Assembly (NCBI GenBank): GCA_023055425.1
Contig: JALGPY010000006.1
Coordinates: forward strand, 75,328,435-75,392,434
Reading direction: 5' to 3'
DNA length: 64,000 nucleotides
Source of the DNA: Linanthus parryae
Taxonomy: Eukaryota > Streptophyta > Magnoliopsida > Ericales > Polemoniaceae
How positions within the stretch are numbered: the stretch's first letter is position 1; every line of letters starts with the position of its first letter. Under the pieces are notes generated by a model. The model saw only the letters and a list, made by a program, of their open reading frames with translations. It was not told the origin of the DNA and searched no databases. Made by a program: the position numbers and the translations under genes. This document shows positions 47,511 to 58,196 of this stretch, piece after piece.

Positions 47511-48818
47511 ATGGCAAACAACTCATCGAGTTCACAACATTCCCTACGATCTGTCCTTGAGAAGGACAAGCTCTCAGGAACCAACTTTCTCGATTGGTAC
47601 AGAAACTTGAGAATTGTTCTCAAGCAAGAAAAGAAGCTGTACGCAATAGAAGAGCAAGTTCCAGAAGGTCCAGAGAATCAGACACCTGCTGCCTTAAAGG
47701 CGTATCAAAAGCGTGTTGATGACGCTAATGATGCGGCCTGCCTAATGCTTTGCACCATGACCTCTGAGCTTCAGAAGCAACATGAGAACATGAATGCTGT
47801 CGATATGATCGAACATCTAAAGCAGCTCTTCCAAGAGCAGGCGAGGGTAGAGAGGTATGAGGTCTCAAAGGCACTGTTCAAATGTCATCTGGCAGAAGGG
47901 AACCCGGTGGGACCCCACGTACTCCGAATGATCGGGTACTTGGAGAATCTCGCCCGGCTTGGGTTCCCGGTCGGCCAAGAGTTGGCAACCGATCTCGTGT
48001 TGCAATCGTTGCCCGAGAGTTATGGACAGTTCATTATGAACTATAACATGAACGAGATCGTTAAACCACTGCCAGATTTGCTCAACATGTTGAGGACGGC
48101 TGAACAGAGCATCAATAAGGGTAAGGGCAAAGCCATTATGATGGTGCATAAAGGAAAGGGTAAAAAGTTTGCCTCTTCCTCCAAGGGCAAAGGCAAGTCA
48201 GTTACCAAGTCCAAAGAACAAGCCCTTAAGCCTGTTGGTGCCATTGCCAAGGTCGTGACTAAGGGTGAATGTCACTACTGTAGTCAACCTGGACACTGGA
48301 GGAGGAACTGCCCAAAATATCTGGAGGACAAAAGGCTTGGAATAGTGATTCCACCACCACCAGGTATTTTTGTTGTAGATGTCAATTTAACTGTCTCTAC
48401 ATCATGGGTATTAGATACTGGATGTGGATCTCATATTTGTCGAAATATGCAGGATCTAAAGAGAAGTAAAAGATTGGCTAAAGGGGAGGTAGATCTGCGC
48501 GTTGGGAATGGAGCAAAGGTTGCTGCGTTGGCCATAGGCGTTTGCGAGCTATCTCTGCCTTCAGGATTAGTTTTAGAATTAAATAATTGCTATTTTGTGC
48601 CTGCTATGAGCAGAAACATTATTTCTATTTCTTGTTTGGACAAGGAAGGTTTTATTATTTCAATAAAGAACAATTGTTGTTCCTTTTATTTGAATAATAT
48701 TCACTATTTTAGTGCGCAATTATTTAATGGACTTTATGTCCTTGATCTAAGTAATCCTGTCTACAACATTAATACCAAGCGGATTAAAATAAATGATTTA
48801 AATCCTGCTTATCTATGA
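47511..48818 (+). pseudogene. Element C gag and protease, ended by an in-frame TGA
   Basis: 435 codons from the ATG. The N-terminal part is a Copia-type gag capsid (LSGTNFLDWYRNLRIVLKQE motif near residues 22-41). A Lys-rich linker follows, then a CCHC knuckle (C254-x2-C-x4-H-x4-C267) that binds RNA, and the protease active site D302-T-G. The frame ends at TGA (48816-48818), exactly where Copia elements have a Trp codon before the integrase zinc-binding HCRLGH motif; the same frame continues open afterwards. A TGG to TGA change is the simplest reading, so full-length polyprotein is not expected without readthrough. Confidence 0.9.
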
Positions 48819-51461
48819 CACTGTCGTTTAGGCCACATAAATGAGAAACGTGTATCTAGACTCCATAAGGATGGATTGCTGGACTCATTTGATTTTGAAT
48901 CATATGAGACATGTGAGGCTTGTTTATTGGGAAAAATGACAAAGTCCCCTTTCAATAAGAAAGGTGAGAGGACTAGTGAGCAATTGGCGCTCATACATAC
49001 CGATGTGTGTGGGCCATTTGCCACGCCAGCCAGGGGTGGTTATGTCTACTTCATTACGTTTACTGATGATTACAGTAGATATGGATTTGTGTACCTTATG
49101 AGGGCAAAATCCGAATCCTTTGAAGTGTTCAAAGAATTCAAGAATGAAGTAGAGAAGCAACTTGGCAAAAGTATCAAGGCTCTACGATCGGATCGTGGAG
49201 GAGAATACTTGAGCCAAGAGTTTGACGACTATCTTAGAGAGTGTGGGATCGTGTCCCAACTCACTCCACCCGGAACGCCACAATGGAATGGCGTGTCCGA
49301 GAGGAGGAATCGAACCCTATTGGATATGGTTCGGTCTATGATGTGTCAAACCGATCTTCCATTATCATTTTGGGGCTACGCTCTATTAAGTGCAGCTTTT
49401 ACCATTAACCGTGTTCCATCTAAATCAGTCATGAAGACACCATATGAGATGTGGAGTGGGAGGCGTCCCACACTGTCGTTCATGAGGATTTGGGGCTGCG
49501 ATGTCTATGTAAAACGTTTACAATCAGACAAGCTAGGGCCTAAATCGGATAAGTGTAAATTTGTGGGATACCCTAAGGAAACTAAGGGATACTACTTCTA
49601 CAATCCAACCGAGAACAAAGTGTTTGTTGCTCGGACCGGCGTATTTCTAGAAAGAGAGTTTGTCTCTAAAGAAGCAAGTGGGAGGAATGTAGAACTTGAA
49701 GAAGTTCAAGAACCACAAATCACTGAACCGATTATGGAACATGAACAGGAATCACAAGCAGTTGTGGATCCACCTGTTCAGGTAACACAAGAGCTTCGTA
49801 GATCTAGTAGAGTGCGCCAGGAACCCGAGAGGTACGGACTTCTCGTAACTGATTCCGGTGACACGATGCTCATAGATGATGAGCCTACTACCTATGAGGA
49901 GGCCATGAATGGCCCAGACTCACAGAAGTGGCTTGAGGCCATGAGATCCGAGATGGAATCCATGTATACCAACAAAGTATGGACTTTGGTGGAACCACCT
50001 GATGGGGCGCGGCCCATAGGGTGCAAGTGGGTCTTCAAGAAGAAGATCGACATGGATGGTAATGTGATTACCTATAAGGGCCGATTGGTGGCCAAAGGAT
50101 TCAGACAGATTCATGGTATTGACTATGATGAAACCTTTTCACCAGTCGCAATGACCAAATCCATCCGAATCCTACTTGCAATTGCAGCATACTACGACTA
50201 TGAGATTTGGCAGATGGATGTCAAAACAGCATTCCTTTATGGGAATCTCCTCGAGGACGTGTATATGATACAGCCGGAGGGTTTTGAGGATCCAAAGCAA
50301 GCCAACAAAGTCTGTAAGCTGCAACGATCCATTTATGGATTGAAGCAAGCTTCTAGGAGTTGGAATCGACGTTTTGATGAAGTGGTCAAAGAGTTTGGCT
50401 TCATCAGAAACGAAGATGAGTCTTGTGTCTACAAGAAGGTTAGTGGGAGCTCTGTAGCTTTTCTGGTCTTGTATGTGGATGACATACTGCTCATTGGAAA
50501 CGACATTCCCATGCTACAATCTGTGAAAGATTGGCTAGGAAAGTGTTTCTCAATGAAAGACTTAGGGGAAGCAGCCTATATACTTGGTATAAAGATCTAT
50601 AGAGATAGATCTAAGAGGTTGCTAGGCCTAAGTCAAAGTACATATATTGACAAGGTGTTGAAACGGTTCAACATGCAAGATTCCAAGAAGGGATTCTTGC
50701 CCATGTCACATGGAATCACTCTTTCGAAGAGTGGTTGTCCTTCCAATGAGATTGAGAAGGAACGCATGAGTAGGATTCCCTATGCCTCGGCCATAGGATC
50801 CATCATGTATGCCATGTTATGTACTAGACCAGATGTGTCATATGCCTTGAGTATGACAAGCAGATACCAATCCAATCCAGGTGAGAGTCACTGGATTGCT
50901 GTCAAGAACATCCTAAAGTACTTGAGAAGAACTAAGGATGCTTTCTTGATGTTTGGCGGTGAGGAAGAGTTGCGTGTAAGGGGTTACACTGATGCAAGCT
51001 TCCAAACCGATAGAGATGACTTTAGATCACAGTCGGGATATGTGTTTTGCCTGAATGGAGCAGCGGTGAGCTGGAAGAGTTCCAAGCAAGAGACGGTAGC
51101 TGATTCTACAACAGAGGCTGAGTACATTGCTGCAAATGGCGCAGCAAAGGAGGCTGTTTGGATCAGAAAGTTTGTTTCTGAACTTGGTGTGGTCCCTAGC
51201 ATTGCGGATCCAGTGGAGTTGTTCTGTGACAACACTGGGGCGATCGCGCAATCAAAGGAACCTAGATCGCACCAGAAGTCCAAGCATGTGCTCAGGAAGT
51301 TTCATCTGATTCGAGATATTATCGATAGAGGAGACGTTCGGATATGCAAGATTCCTACAGATGATAATCTGTCAGACCCGCTTACAAAGCCTCTCACGCA
51401 GTGGAAGCATGAAGGGCACACTAGGAGTATGGGCATACGAGATGCGCCAGATTGGCTCTAG
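48819..51461 (+). pseudogene. Element C integrase, reverse transcriptase and RNase H
   Basis: The frame is the same as gag and stays open from the TGA to the TAG at 51459-51461 (880 codons). It begins with the HHCC zinc-binding domain (HCRLGH, then CEAC). The integrase catalytic triad is D in HTDVCGP (49002), D in RSDRGGEY (49191) and E in NGVSERRN (49299), with 35 residues between the last two. The reverse transcriptase active site YVDD is at 50472-50483. RNase H follows (DSTTEAEY near 51100-51125). Every catalytic motif is intact; only the upstream TGA disables it. This ORF has no ATG of its own at the start, as expected for part of a polyprotein. Confidence 0.93.
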
Positions 51462-51475
51462 TGCAAGTGGGAGAC
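51461..51475 (+). other. Element C polypurine tract
   Basis: GTGCAAGTGGGAGAC abuts the 3' LTR and would prime plus-strand DNA synthesis. Confidence 0.85.
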
Positions 51476-52905
51476 TGTTGGAATAGATGCCCTAGAGGCA
51501 ATCTAGTTTAGTATGAATTTGTAATTGGCTAGAAATTCATTTATTATTTATTGGATATTTAATATAATGAAGTCCTTAGATTTACAATTGTGTTGTTTAT
51601 CTTAAATATCCCTAGTCAAGTATAATGATTAAATGGGACAATCATCTATAGACTAGTATGGGGTTGGATTGATATGGAGATATCACGATCCAACACATAG
51701 GTGTGCATTACGGAATGTTGCACTGGATTGACCCATTACCGAGAAGGCTACATACACGTTATGTTGAGTCACAAGTGCTTCTCAGGTACAATGGTATTGT
51801 CATCCTTAGACTTGAAGTCACTAGATATTCTAGTTGTGGATCATTGTGATCTTGGTAGCGTTAAACGCTACACCGTAACTGGGTAGTTATAAAGGCGTGT
51901 ACTGGATACAATGAGAAGCAAGCTTAGAGATCGTAGTGGACGTAGAGAGGATTTGCCCCTCCCACATAACGGGAGCAAATATCCAAGGCCACTCGAGGAT
52001 AGTGCTTATAGAATGTCTGGCCAGACTCAAATAAATCAATATATGGGATATTGATGTTATTTGCATGAATAAGGCTATTCCATGGATCGAGAAACTAGGG
52101 ATTGGATATACGAGTGTGACTTGTATGTCTCGTGTCCAATCCGGATATGGAGGCAAAGGGATGAGACAATTACTTGTACAAGGTTGTCTAGATGACTATT
52201 CTATTAGTTGGCTAGAATGGATGTTTTGCTAGAAACCGCTCCATATTAGCAAAGAGTTGCTACCAACTAGATAGAACCTATGGGGTCACACGCTATATAG
52301 AGTTGTACTAGATTGTGGAATTGATTAATTGGATTAATTAATTAGAAGGATCACTTTGCAAACCCTTGCAAACTTAGTAGGGACTAATTTGCAAGGAAGG
52401 GACTAAATTGAACTCTAGTAGGACTAGAATAAGTCCTTTAGGTAGTTGACAAGGAGTTGTTGGACTATATAAAGGACCCTCCTCCTTCCTTCCCTACACA
52501 CTTTATGCTCTAGTGAGAACATAACAAGAGTAGGAGAGAACAAAGGAGAGAGAGAGCAAGCAAAGAGGGACGCCGCCCCCTATTGCCGCCGCCCCCTTGT
52601 CCCCGACGCCACAAAGGGCCGAGCCCCCTTTTGGTGTCTCGTTTTGCGTGATTTCTTCACCCTCCTTTCAATCCGGGCTAGCACCAAGGAGATTGGAGAT
52701 CTAGGAACAACTCTAGGCGTGGATCAACTATAGAGAACGTGACACTATTCGCGTTTGAAGTCATCAAGGAGAACCCAAAGGTGTGTTTATGATTTCTTAC
52801 CTTCACTATCGTTATGCATCTAGACTTGTGATCCTTGGAGGGTTTTGCATGGTTGTTTGTTTGATTATGCTTCCGTTTGCGCGATCCATGATTCAAAACC
52901 CTACA
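51476..52905 (+). repeat. Element C 3' LTR
   Basis: A 1430 bp copy. I noticed only two differences from the 5' LTR (near 51786 and 52254). Confidence 0.95.
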
Positions 52906-54012
52906 GTTTCCACTTGAAAACAGAATATTCAGCTACAAGCAAAACTCAATCTAATTAGCACACTATAGGAAACTTAGATATACTTTACATGTCATTCTTT
53001 CACAACTTCCAAAAATTCCCGAGACATCCTTAGTGAAACCTCTACACTGAATACTCATGGAAATATATTTGTCCTACTACGGCACTTCCTACTCAAAAGG
53101 ATTCATTCACTAAGCTCTCTTCAGTTTCAAGATCCTAAATTGCCTTTTCTCAAATTTTTAAAATTTTCAATTTTTATGAATTTTCTCTTTTTCTCATTTT
53201 TTTTCATTTTTTTATTTTTCACAATATCCTAACTCTATATGCAAGGCTTTGACACGAAAAAAATTTGACACAACACAACTCAACTTTTGGTGGGTAGACT
53301 CAATTATGTAAATGTGCAAATCAAATATAAATCTATCGTACACAACACGACAATATAAATAAAAACTCAACATAAAACACAATACTGACTCACAATATGA
53401 ACTAAACACATCCTACATGTAACTGGCTATGCAAGACACTATGGCTAGCAAACAGATAAATCACCCCCACATTGAATGTTTCGTTGTCCTCAACGAATTT
53501 AGAGATTTGGTATAGGACTCATCAATCAATGTGGAAGGCCAGTAGATGAGATGGAGCTATGACATACTTATATAAAATAAACACAAAATTTAGCAAGAGA
53601 AAAAGATACTCACAACCACCTCAAGGGTGGGGACGAAATCACGCCAAGCAGTCCCCAAGCACAGTAGTGGTGCCACCATGCTCCTTTTACAGTCAATGTG
53701 TACTCGCACACCGGGGTCGACTGCCCTCCTCTACTAAAATCCATGTCTGAAGAATCCCCAACTCGCATACACTAGTCACCATAAAGGTCGTGTGTGACGT
53801 GGCACACCGAGGTAGACTCTCCCATATCCTGCTCAAATATGTCACTTAGGAAAAATCATTAGTCCCTCTCTCTCATCTCTCTAAATAACATAATAAAACA
53901 ACAGAATTTAAAAACACAACTAAATTGAAGCAAATAAATAGGTTGGGTTACCTCCCAACAAGCGTCGTGTAATTTAAGGTCGACGACCCGACCCAGTTAC
54001 CTCAAAAGATGT
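52906..54012 (-). other. Element D 3' non-coding block, proximal part
   Basis: Between the D ORF and the element C insertion. The internal polypurine block (minus strand TTGAGGACAACG ... ATGTGGGGGTGA, 53493-53461) matches TTGAGGACAATG ... TTGGGGGG in element B. The interrupted sequence at 52910-52928 joins that at 44400 to recreate a segment shared with element B. Short ORFs here are not supported. Confidence 0.8.
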
Positions 54013-55116
54013 TTAAGGAGATTTTTCTCTCCACTTTTTCTTCTTCCACCATCGCTTCTCTCTTTGTCTCTTCTCAAGTGAGCATGCATGGGATGCGTAT
54101 GGCGCAACAAAATTGTAGAAGATGGCCTGAAAAAATTTCTTCTTTCTGTGCTTCCACTCCTTGATCACCGGTCTTCTCGAGAATTCATTCACCCCATCAT
54201 GATCCCTTGTACCTCTCCTCTTATTCTTCTTCTTCTTCTTCTTCTTCTTCTTCTTCTTCTTCTTCTTCTTCTTCTTCTTCTTCTTCTTCTTCTTCTTCTT
54301 CTTCTTCTTCTTCTTCTTCTTCTTCTTCTTCTTCCAATTCTTCAAAATTACAGTCGTCGAGGATAGGCCATTTGAATATAGCATCTCAGGTGGAGCGGCT
54401 TCAACAATAAGTTCTGACTTTCCTGCTTCCTTCCCTAGCTCTTGTCTCGGAATCACGGGTGGCAAGTCATGTATTGCGTAAAATTGGGGTCTTTTCTCTT
54501 CCTCGTGTGATTCGCCCAATTTTATGATCTCCAAGAGATATGGACTAGGCGGAGGAACTTCTTGATACATGTCCTTGCAAATATCTCCATGCAGTAATTC
54601 CTTAGCTTCATGACTTTCTTCCTCAAAGAAAATATCTTCAGTGGGCCATAAGCTTGCGATGTCCACACTCTCCCATTCATGCCATGGATCCGGAATTATG
54701 CGAGGCACAAGTTGTATAGGCTTCACAATATCATCCCAATCTGAGTCCGAATCTGAGTCTGAAGCGACCAGAGGATCTATTACTTCATGATGGACAATAT
54801 TATAAACATAGATCTCTGGGAGTTCTTCGTCTTCCTCTTCGCACTCCTCAACGAAGTCAGGAATGATGTTGATTGGCCCATTGTCATTGTTTGCATATGC
54901 ACGAGAAAGTTCTGAAAGTTGTTGTCCATGACGCATGACAGTTTCCTCCATCTTATCCAGCCCTTCCTCCATTCTGTCCCTTTTTACTAGCATGAGCTTC
55001 AATATTTCTTTCATATGCTCATCTTCTTGATTGCAAGGAGGAGGAGTGTAAAAATCTCCATAGGAGTAGTACGGTGAATAGCCTGAATATTGCCCATAAT
55101 AATTTTGCCCCCACAT
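54013..55116 (-). CDS. Element D ORF: acidic protein of unknown function with poly-Lys tract
   Basis: 367 aa from the ATG at 55116. The N-terminus is Tyr- and Gly-rich (YYGQYSGYSPYYSYGDFY). A probable coiled coil follows (about residues 33-75), then a strongly acidic middle with DSDSDSDWDD. Near residue 261 a run of about 37 Lys is encoded by a GAA/AAG trinucleotide expansion (TTC repeats at 54225-54334 on the plus strand); a basic Arg/Lys/Trp-rich tail follows. The frame survives the expansion. No gag, protease or polymerase motif is visible. It sits 118 bp past the primer site, as does the ORF1 of element B, with the same N-aromatic, coiled-coil, acidic layout. The function is unknown. Confidence 0.65.
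   Translation of the reverse strand: MWGQNYYGQYSGYSPYYSYGDFYTPPPCNQEDEHMKEILKLMLVKRDRMEEGLDKMEETVMRHGQQLSELSRAYANNDNGPINIIPDFVEECEEEDEELPEIYVYNIVHHEVIDPLVASDSDSDSDWDDIVKPIQLVPRIIPDPWHEWESVDIASLWPTEDIFFEEESHEAKELLHGDICKDMYQEVPPPSPYLLEIIKLGESHEEEKRPQFYAIHDLPPVIPRQELGKEAGKSELIVEAAPPEMLYSNGLSSTTVILKNWKKKKKKKKKKKKKKKKKKKKKKKKKKKKKKKKKKKKNKRRGTRDHDGVNEFSRRPVIKEWKHRKKKFFQAIFYNFVAPYASHACSLEKRQREKRWWKKKKWREKSP
54225..54334. repeat. (TTC)n microsatellite inside the element D ORF
   Basis: About 37 nearly pure TTC units (GAA on the coding strand). It is a triplet repeat, so changes in length keep the ORF in frame. Confidence 0.95.
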
Positions 55117-55234
55117 GACCACCAAGTTATCTGTAAAATAATTTTCTAGGGAGCCGGTGAGATTAACAAATAAATAAATAAATACAGAAAGATAAAATCC
55201 CTAAAGTTAACAGTCCTAATCAATTCAACCGAAG

Positions 55235-55252
55235 TCCCCGGCAACGGCGCCA
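55235..55252 (-). other. Element D primer binding site (tRNA-Asp type)
   Basis: On the minus strand TGGCGCCGTTGCCGGGGA begins six bases after the LTR end. It is identical to the site in element B. Confidence 0.9.
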
Positions 55253-55258
55253 AAAACT

Positions 55259-56878
55259 TGACACGATCCAACCGCAAGTGTACGGCTGTCGAGTGTAGTA
55301 ATATCCGGTAATCCGGGTTAGTCGAACCCAAGGGACTTGTCGTGAATTAATTAGTATGATTAACTTTGGGTGGGCATGTATTTTGAGTTGTTTACTAAAC
55401 TAATGAACTGAAAAGACAAATCAAATATTTAAATGTTGAGATTAATAAGAGAGACAAGTATCAGGATTTCTCTAGGATCACTAGGTATTTCACACTACGA
55501 TGGATTTACGTTCTACTAACACGATGATTCTTTGTTCTAGTCAAACGAGCATAATTATATTGAAGATGTCTCAACCAATAACTATACTTAAACTCTCACA
55601 GCTGAATCCTCTAGTCTACTCAAGTTTAAGCACGCATTACGATATTTATTTTATTCTTTGTTCTTAGCTAACTAGCAAGATTCCTCAACCCTAGATACGG
55701 CTAGTGTGTATTTCAAGTTTCCGGGCAACAAACGTAGATTCCTCTATCATTCACAACCTAACACAATCCTATTAATACGTCTACTAATAGAAAAGATAGA
55801 TGAAAAGCATAAAATACACATAACTAGACAAAAATTCATCAATTAAGCATAATTGCATGAGAGCAAATCCATAAATCACCAAACGTAGTGATAAAACCCT
55901 AGTTTCCTACGAGATATCCCGATAATGAACTTAGCTACTGAGATTCATGAGTAACAAGATGAAGTTTATGTTGTTCATGAACAAAAACAATGAAAAAGAT
56001 AGAGAAGAGAGATCAAACGATGGAATCCTCGCTCTCGCGACAAACTCCAAGCTCCAAGCCTTCCTCCAATGTGTTCTTCTTTGTCTCCAGCAGCCTACTC
56101 CTGCCTTTAGGTCCTAAAAATCGTCATGTATAGGGCTAGGCACGATTTTTAATGAAACTTGGCCGAATTTGCAATTCAGCCCCTCTAGTTTGCAATTCTC
56201 GGACAAATTTCATAAGCTGATCTTGCGCGGGCCTTTTCTACCTCATCCGGACTTCGGTTTGGGCCCATATTATATCGTTGGAAAGCCCTGAATGTCTACT
56301 TTCTAATGGCGTAGGCCTTGCTCCAAAATTGTATATGTAACTCCAGATATAGCCCGAATACTGAAGACTGGTCCAGTGAACTTTTCCAGCTCTTCTTCGT
56401 TTTTGCGTCATCTTCGGCGGACCATATCTTTCTCGTCCGGCCTTTGATTGAGCTCCGTGACCTACCGTTGGAAATCTAATTGAGTCTACTTTCATTTGGA
56501 ACCAATCTCTCTATATCAGGTCTTGTAGAACTCAAGATATCATCAAGATAGTGAAGGCTGGTCACTTTTGCTCCTCTAACTTTGCCTCTCCTCATTCTTC
56601 TTGGCCATTCTTGAGCTTTTCTCATCTTCCGAAGTTCGTTTCATGCCTCATAGCAATCGTTTATCGTCCTTTCCTATCATGACAATATGAGCAAGCATAC
56701 CAAGCGATTATATTTGACAAATAACATCTAAAAACGCATAGAAACGCCCGGACTAGCAATAAATCACAACAAACTCATTCTTCACAAGAATTGGCCTAAA
56801 TTCCATCACTTTTCACCGAAACGCACATAAATAGCAATGTATTACATACGAAAGATGACTCCAACTAAGGAGTTATCA
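55259..56878 (-). repeat. Element D 5' LTR
   Basis: The 1620 bp copy. Relative to the 3' LTR it carries a 3 bp insertion near 55727 and a 1 bp insertion near 56183, plus about 12 substitutions. Confidence 0.95.
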
Positions 56879-56883
56879 CCCGT

Positions 56884-57244
56884 AGGTGAGCGCTTAGTAA
56901 TCAGGGAGCTCAATCACATGTGAAATAGGTCACCTGAACAGTTGTAATTATGTTTCGTGTTTTATAGAATGTTCATCTTTTACATATTAAGTGTCGTTTA
57001 TCTCTCATTCTGTTCCATCAAAGACATCTTAGAAAGACTCTTTTTTGGGTACTCTGGTACTTCAGCAGACAGTCCCTTGAGTCTGCCCTATTCAATCAGC
57101 ATGAATCCAGTAAATGTGAACTGGATTGGGTTGAATGAGTCGGATTGGGCGGGTCAAATTCATTTATGTACACCCCTAATCAAATTTTAACAGGACGTAC
57201 CATACAACTGGTGAAACACTGATTTACGGATTAACCGGTGGAAC
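56884..57244. other. Short spacer between element D and a hAT-like element
   Basis: AT-rich, no gene. Around 57120-57179 the text GGATTGGGCGGGTC followed by GTACACCCCTA looks like one terminus of a decayed hAT-like element whose other end I could not pair. Confidence 0.4.
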
Positions 57245-57959
57245 TAGGACTGCAAGTCGGGCGGGTTGGGCGGGTTGACACCCTTGTCCAGGCCCGAGCC
57301 CGAGTTCTATCGGGGTTGCCCAAGCCCAGCCCAGCCCGGGTTAGGAGCATCGCCAATCCGTCCAAGCCTAAATTCGAAAAAAACAAATTCGGGTTCGAGT
57401 TGAATTCGGACTAGCCAATTAACTAAATAAATTAACATAATTATCACATTCAACAACAATTAAAATTGACCCCTTAAATATTTCAAAAAAAAAATTACCC
57501 CTTAAAGTGAAGTTAATAACTAACCTACAAAATAGATTTCAATGTAGACATTTCAACTTTTTTGTTTAATGCTAAAAAATAATGATTATATATTGTTAGT
57601 ATGAATTAATAAATTATCTATTCATACAGAATACTAAATATTTTGCGAAAACAATCTATTAGTTAAGAACATAAACATAATTAAAAATATCACTAATACT
57701 AATAGAAAAATAAAACTCTTGATAAATATCCTATATAATACGCTCCGAAAAAACATTTATAGGTAAGGAATATACAAATCGAGCAATTCGGGCTAGCCCG
57801 TCGTTTAATATTCGTACCCAAACCCGACCCTAATTGCGATTCGGGTTGAGAATTTTTGCCCAAACCCGTCCAAATTACTCAAAATATGTGCCCAAGCCCG
57901 ACTTTAGTCCGGGCTAGGTTCGGGTTGGTCGGGTTCAGCCCGTCCAAGTTGCACCCCTA
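57245..57959. mobile_element. Non-autonomous hAT-like element (715 bp)
   Basis: An 8 bp target duplication GGTGGAAC (57237-57244 and 57960-57967) flanks imperfect terminal inverted repeats: TAGGACTGCAAGTCGGGCGG on the left and TAGGGGTGCAACTTGGACGG on the right (reverse complement). Subterminal GGGCGGGTT and AGCCCG motifs surround an AT-rich core. No transposase is present. Confidence 0.85.
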
Positions 57960-58050
57960 GGTGGAACCATAAATCATTTTATAATGTACAATTGTACTAT
58001 TTACAAATATATAATTACAATGTAACCTAAATAATGAAGATGTGGCCAAC

Positions 58051-58134
<84 letters not shown>
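58051..58134. repeat. (AAT)n microsatellite
   Basis: 28 perfect trinucleotide units, located between the hAT-like element and the LTR of element E. Confidence 0.95.
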
Positions 58135-58135
<1 letters not shown>

Positions 58136-58196
58136 AATTAAATTAATAAACATATTTAACAACCCTAGACATTTTTAAGTGTATATGTATAAGTTC

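Larger units (their letters stand above)
44401..52905 (+). mobile_element. Element C: young Ty1/copia retrotransposon inside element D
   Basis: The element is 8505 bp with target duplication GTTTC (44396-44400 and 52906-52910). Both LTRs are 1430 bp, begin TGTTGGAATAG and end AACCCTACA, and differ at only about two positions, so insertion is very recent. It has an initiator-Met PBS, a 1.66 kb leader, and one gag-pol frame in the order gag, protease, integrase, reverse transcriptase, RNase H (the Copia order). A single TGA interrupts the frame. The polypurine tract GTGCAAGTGGGAGAC precedes the 3' LTR. Confidence 0.96.
41940..56878 (-). mobile_element. Element D: non-autonomous Athila/Tat-like LTR retrotransposon, split by element C
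   Basis: The target duplication is CCCGT (41935-41939 and 56879-56883). LTRs are 1616 and 1620 bp, beginning TGATAACTCC and ending GATCGTGTCA on the minus strand. I counted about 12 substitutions and two small indels between them, so it is older than element B. The tRNA-Asp type primer site, the acidic ORF, the internal polypurine block and the terminal tract come in the same order as in element B. With element C removed the element is about 6.4 kb. It has no pol genes of its own. Confidence 0.93.

Noticed and set aside
48816..48818. Programmed TGA readthrough between protease and integrase in element C
   Set aside because: The codon replaces a conserved Trp and no recoding signal is obvious; a simple nonsense mutation is the better reading, though sibling copies should be checked.
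44626..52896. ORFs of 61, 89 and 72 codons occurring twice, 7075 bp apart
   Set aside because: They are in the two LTRs of element C and are non-coding LTR sequence.
42915..56495. A duplicated 85-codon minus-strand ORF
   Set aside because: It lies in both LTRs of element D; there are no domains.
41513..57179. A possible hAT element with ends TAGGGGTGT (41513) and ACACCCCTA (57179), with element D inserted in it
   Set aside because: The flanking eight bases do not match (GAGCCCAC against ATCAAATT), and similarity stops after about nine terminal bases.
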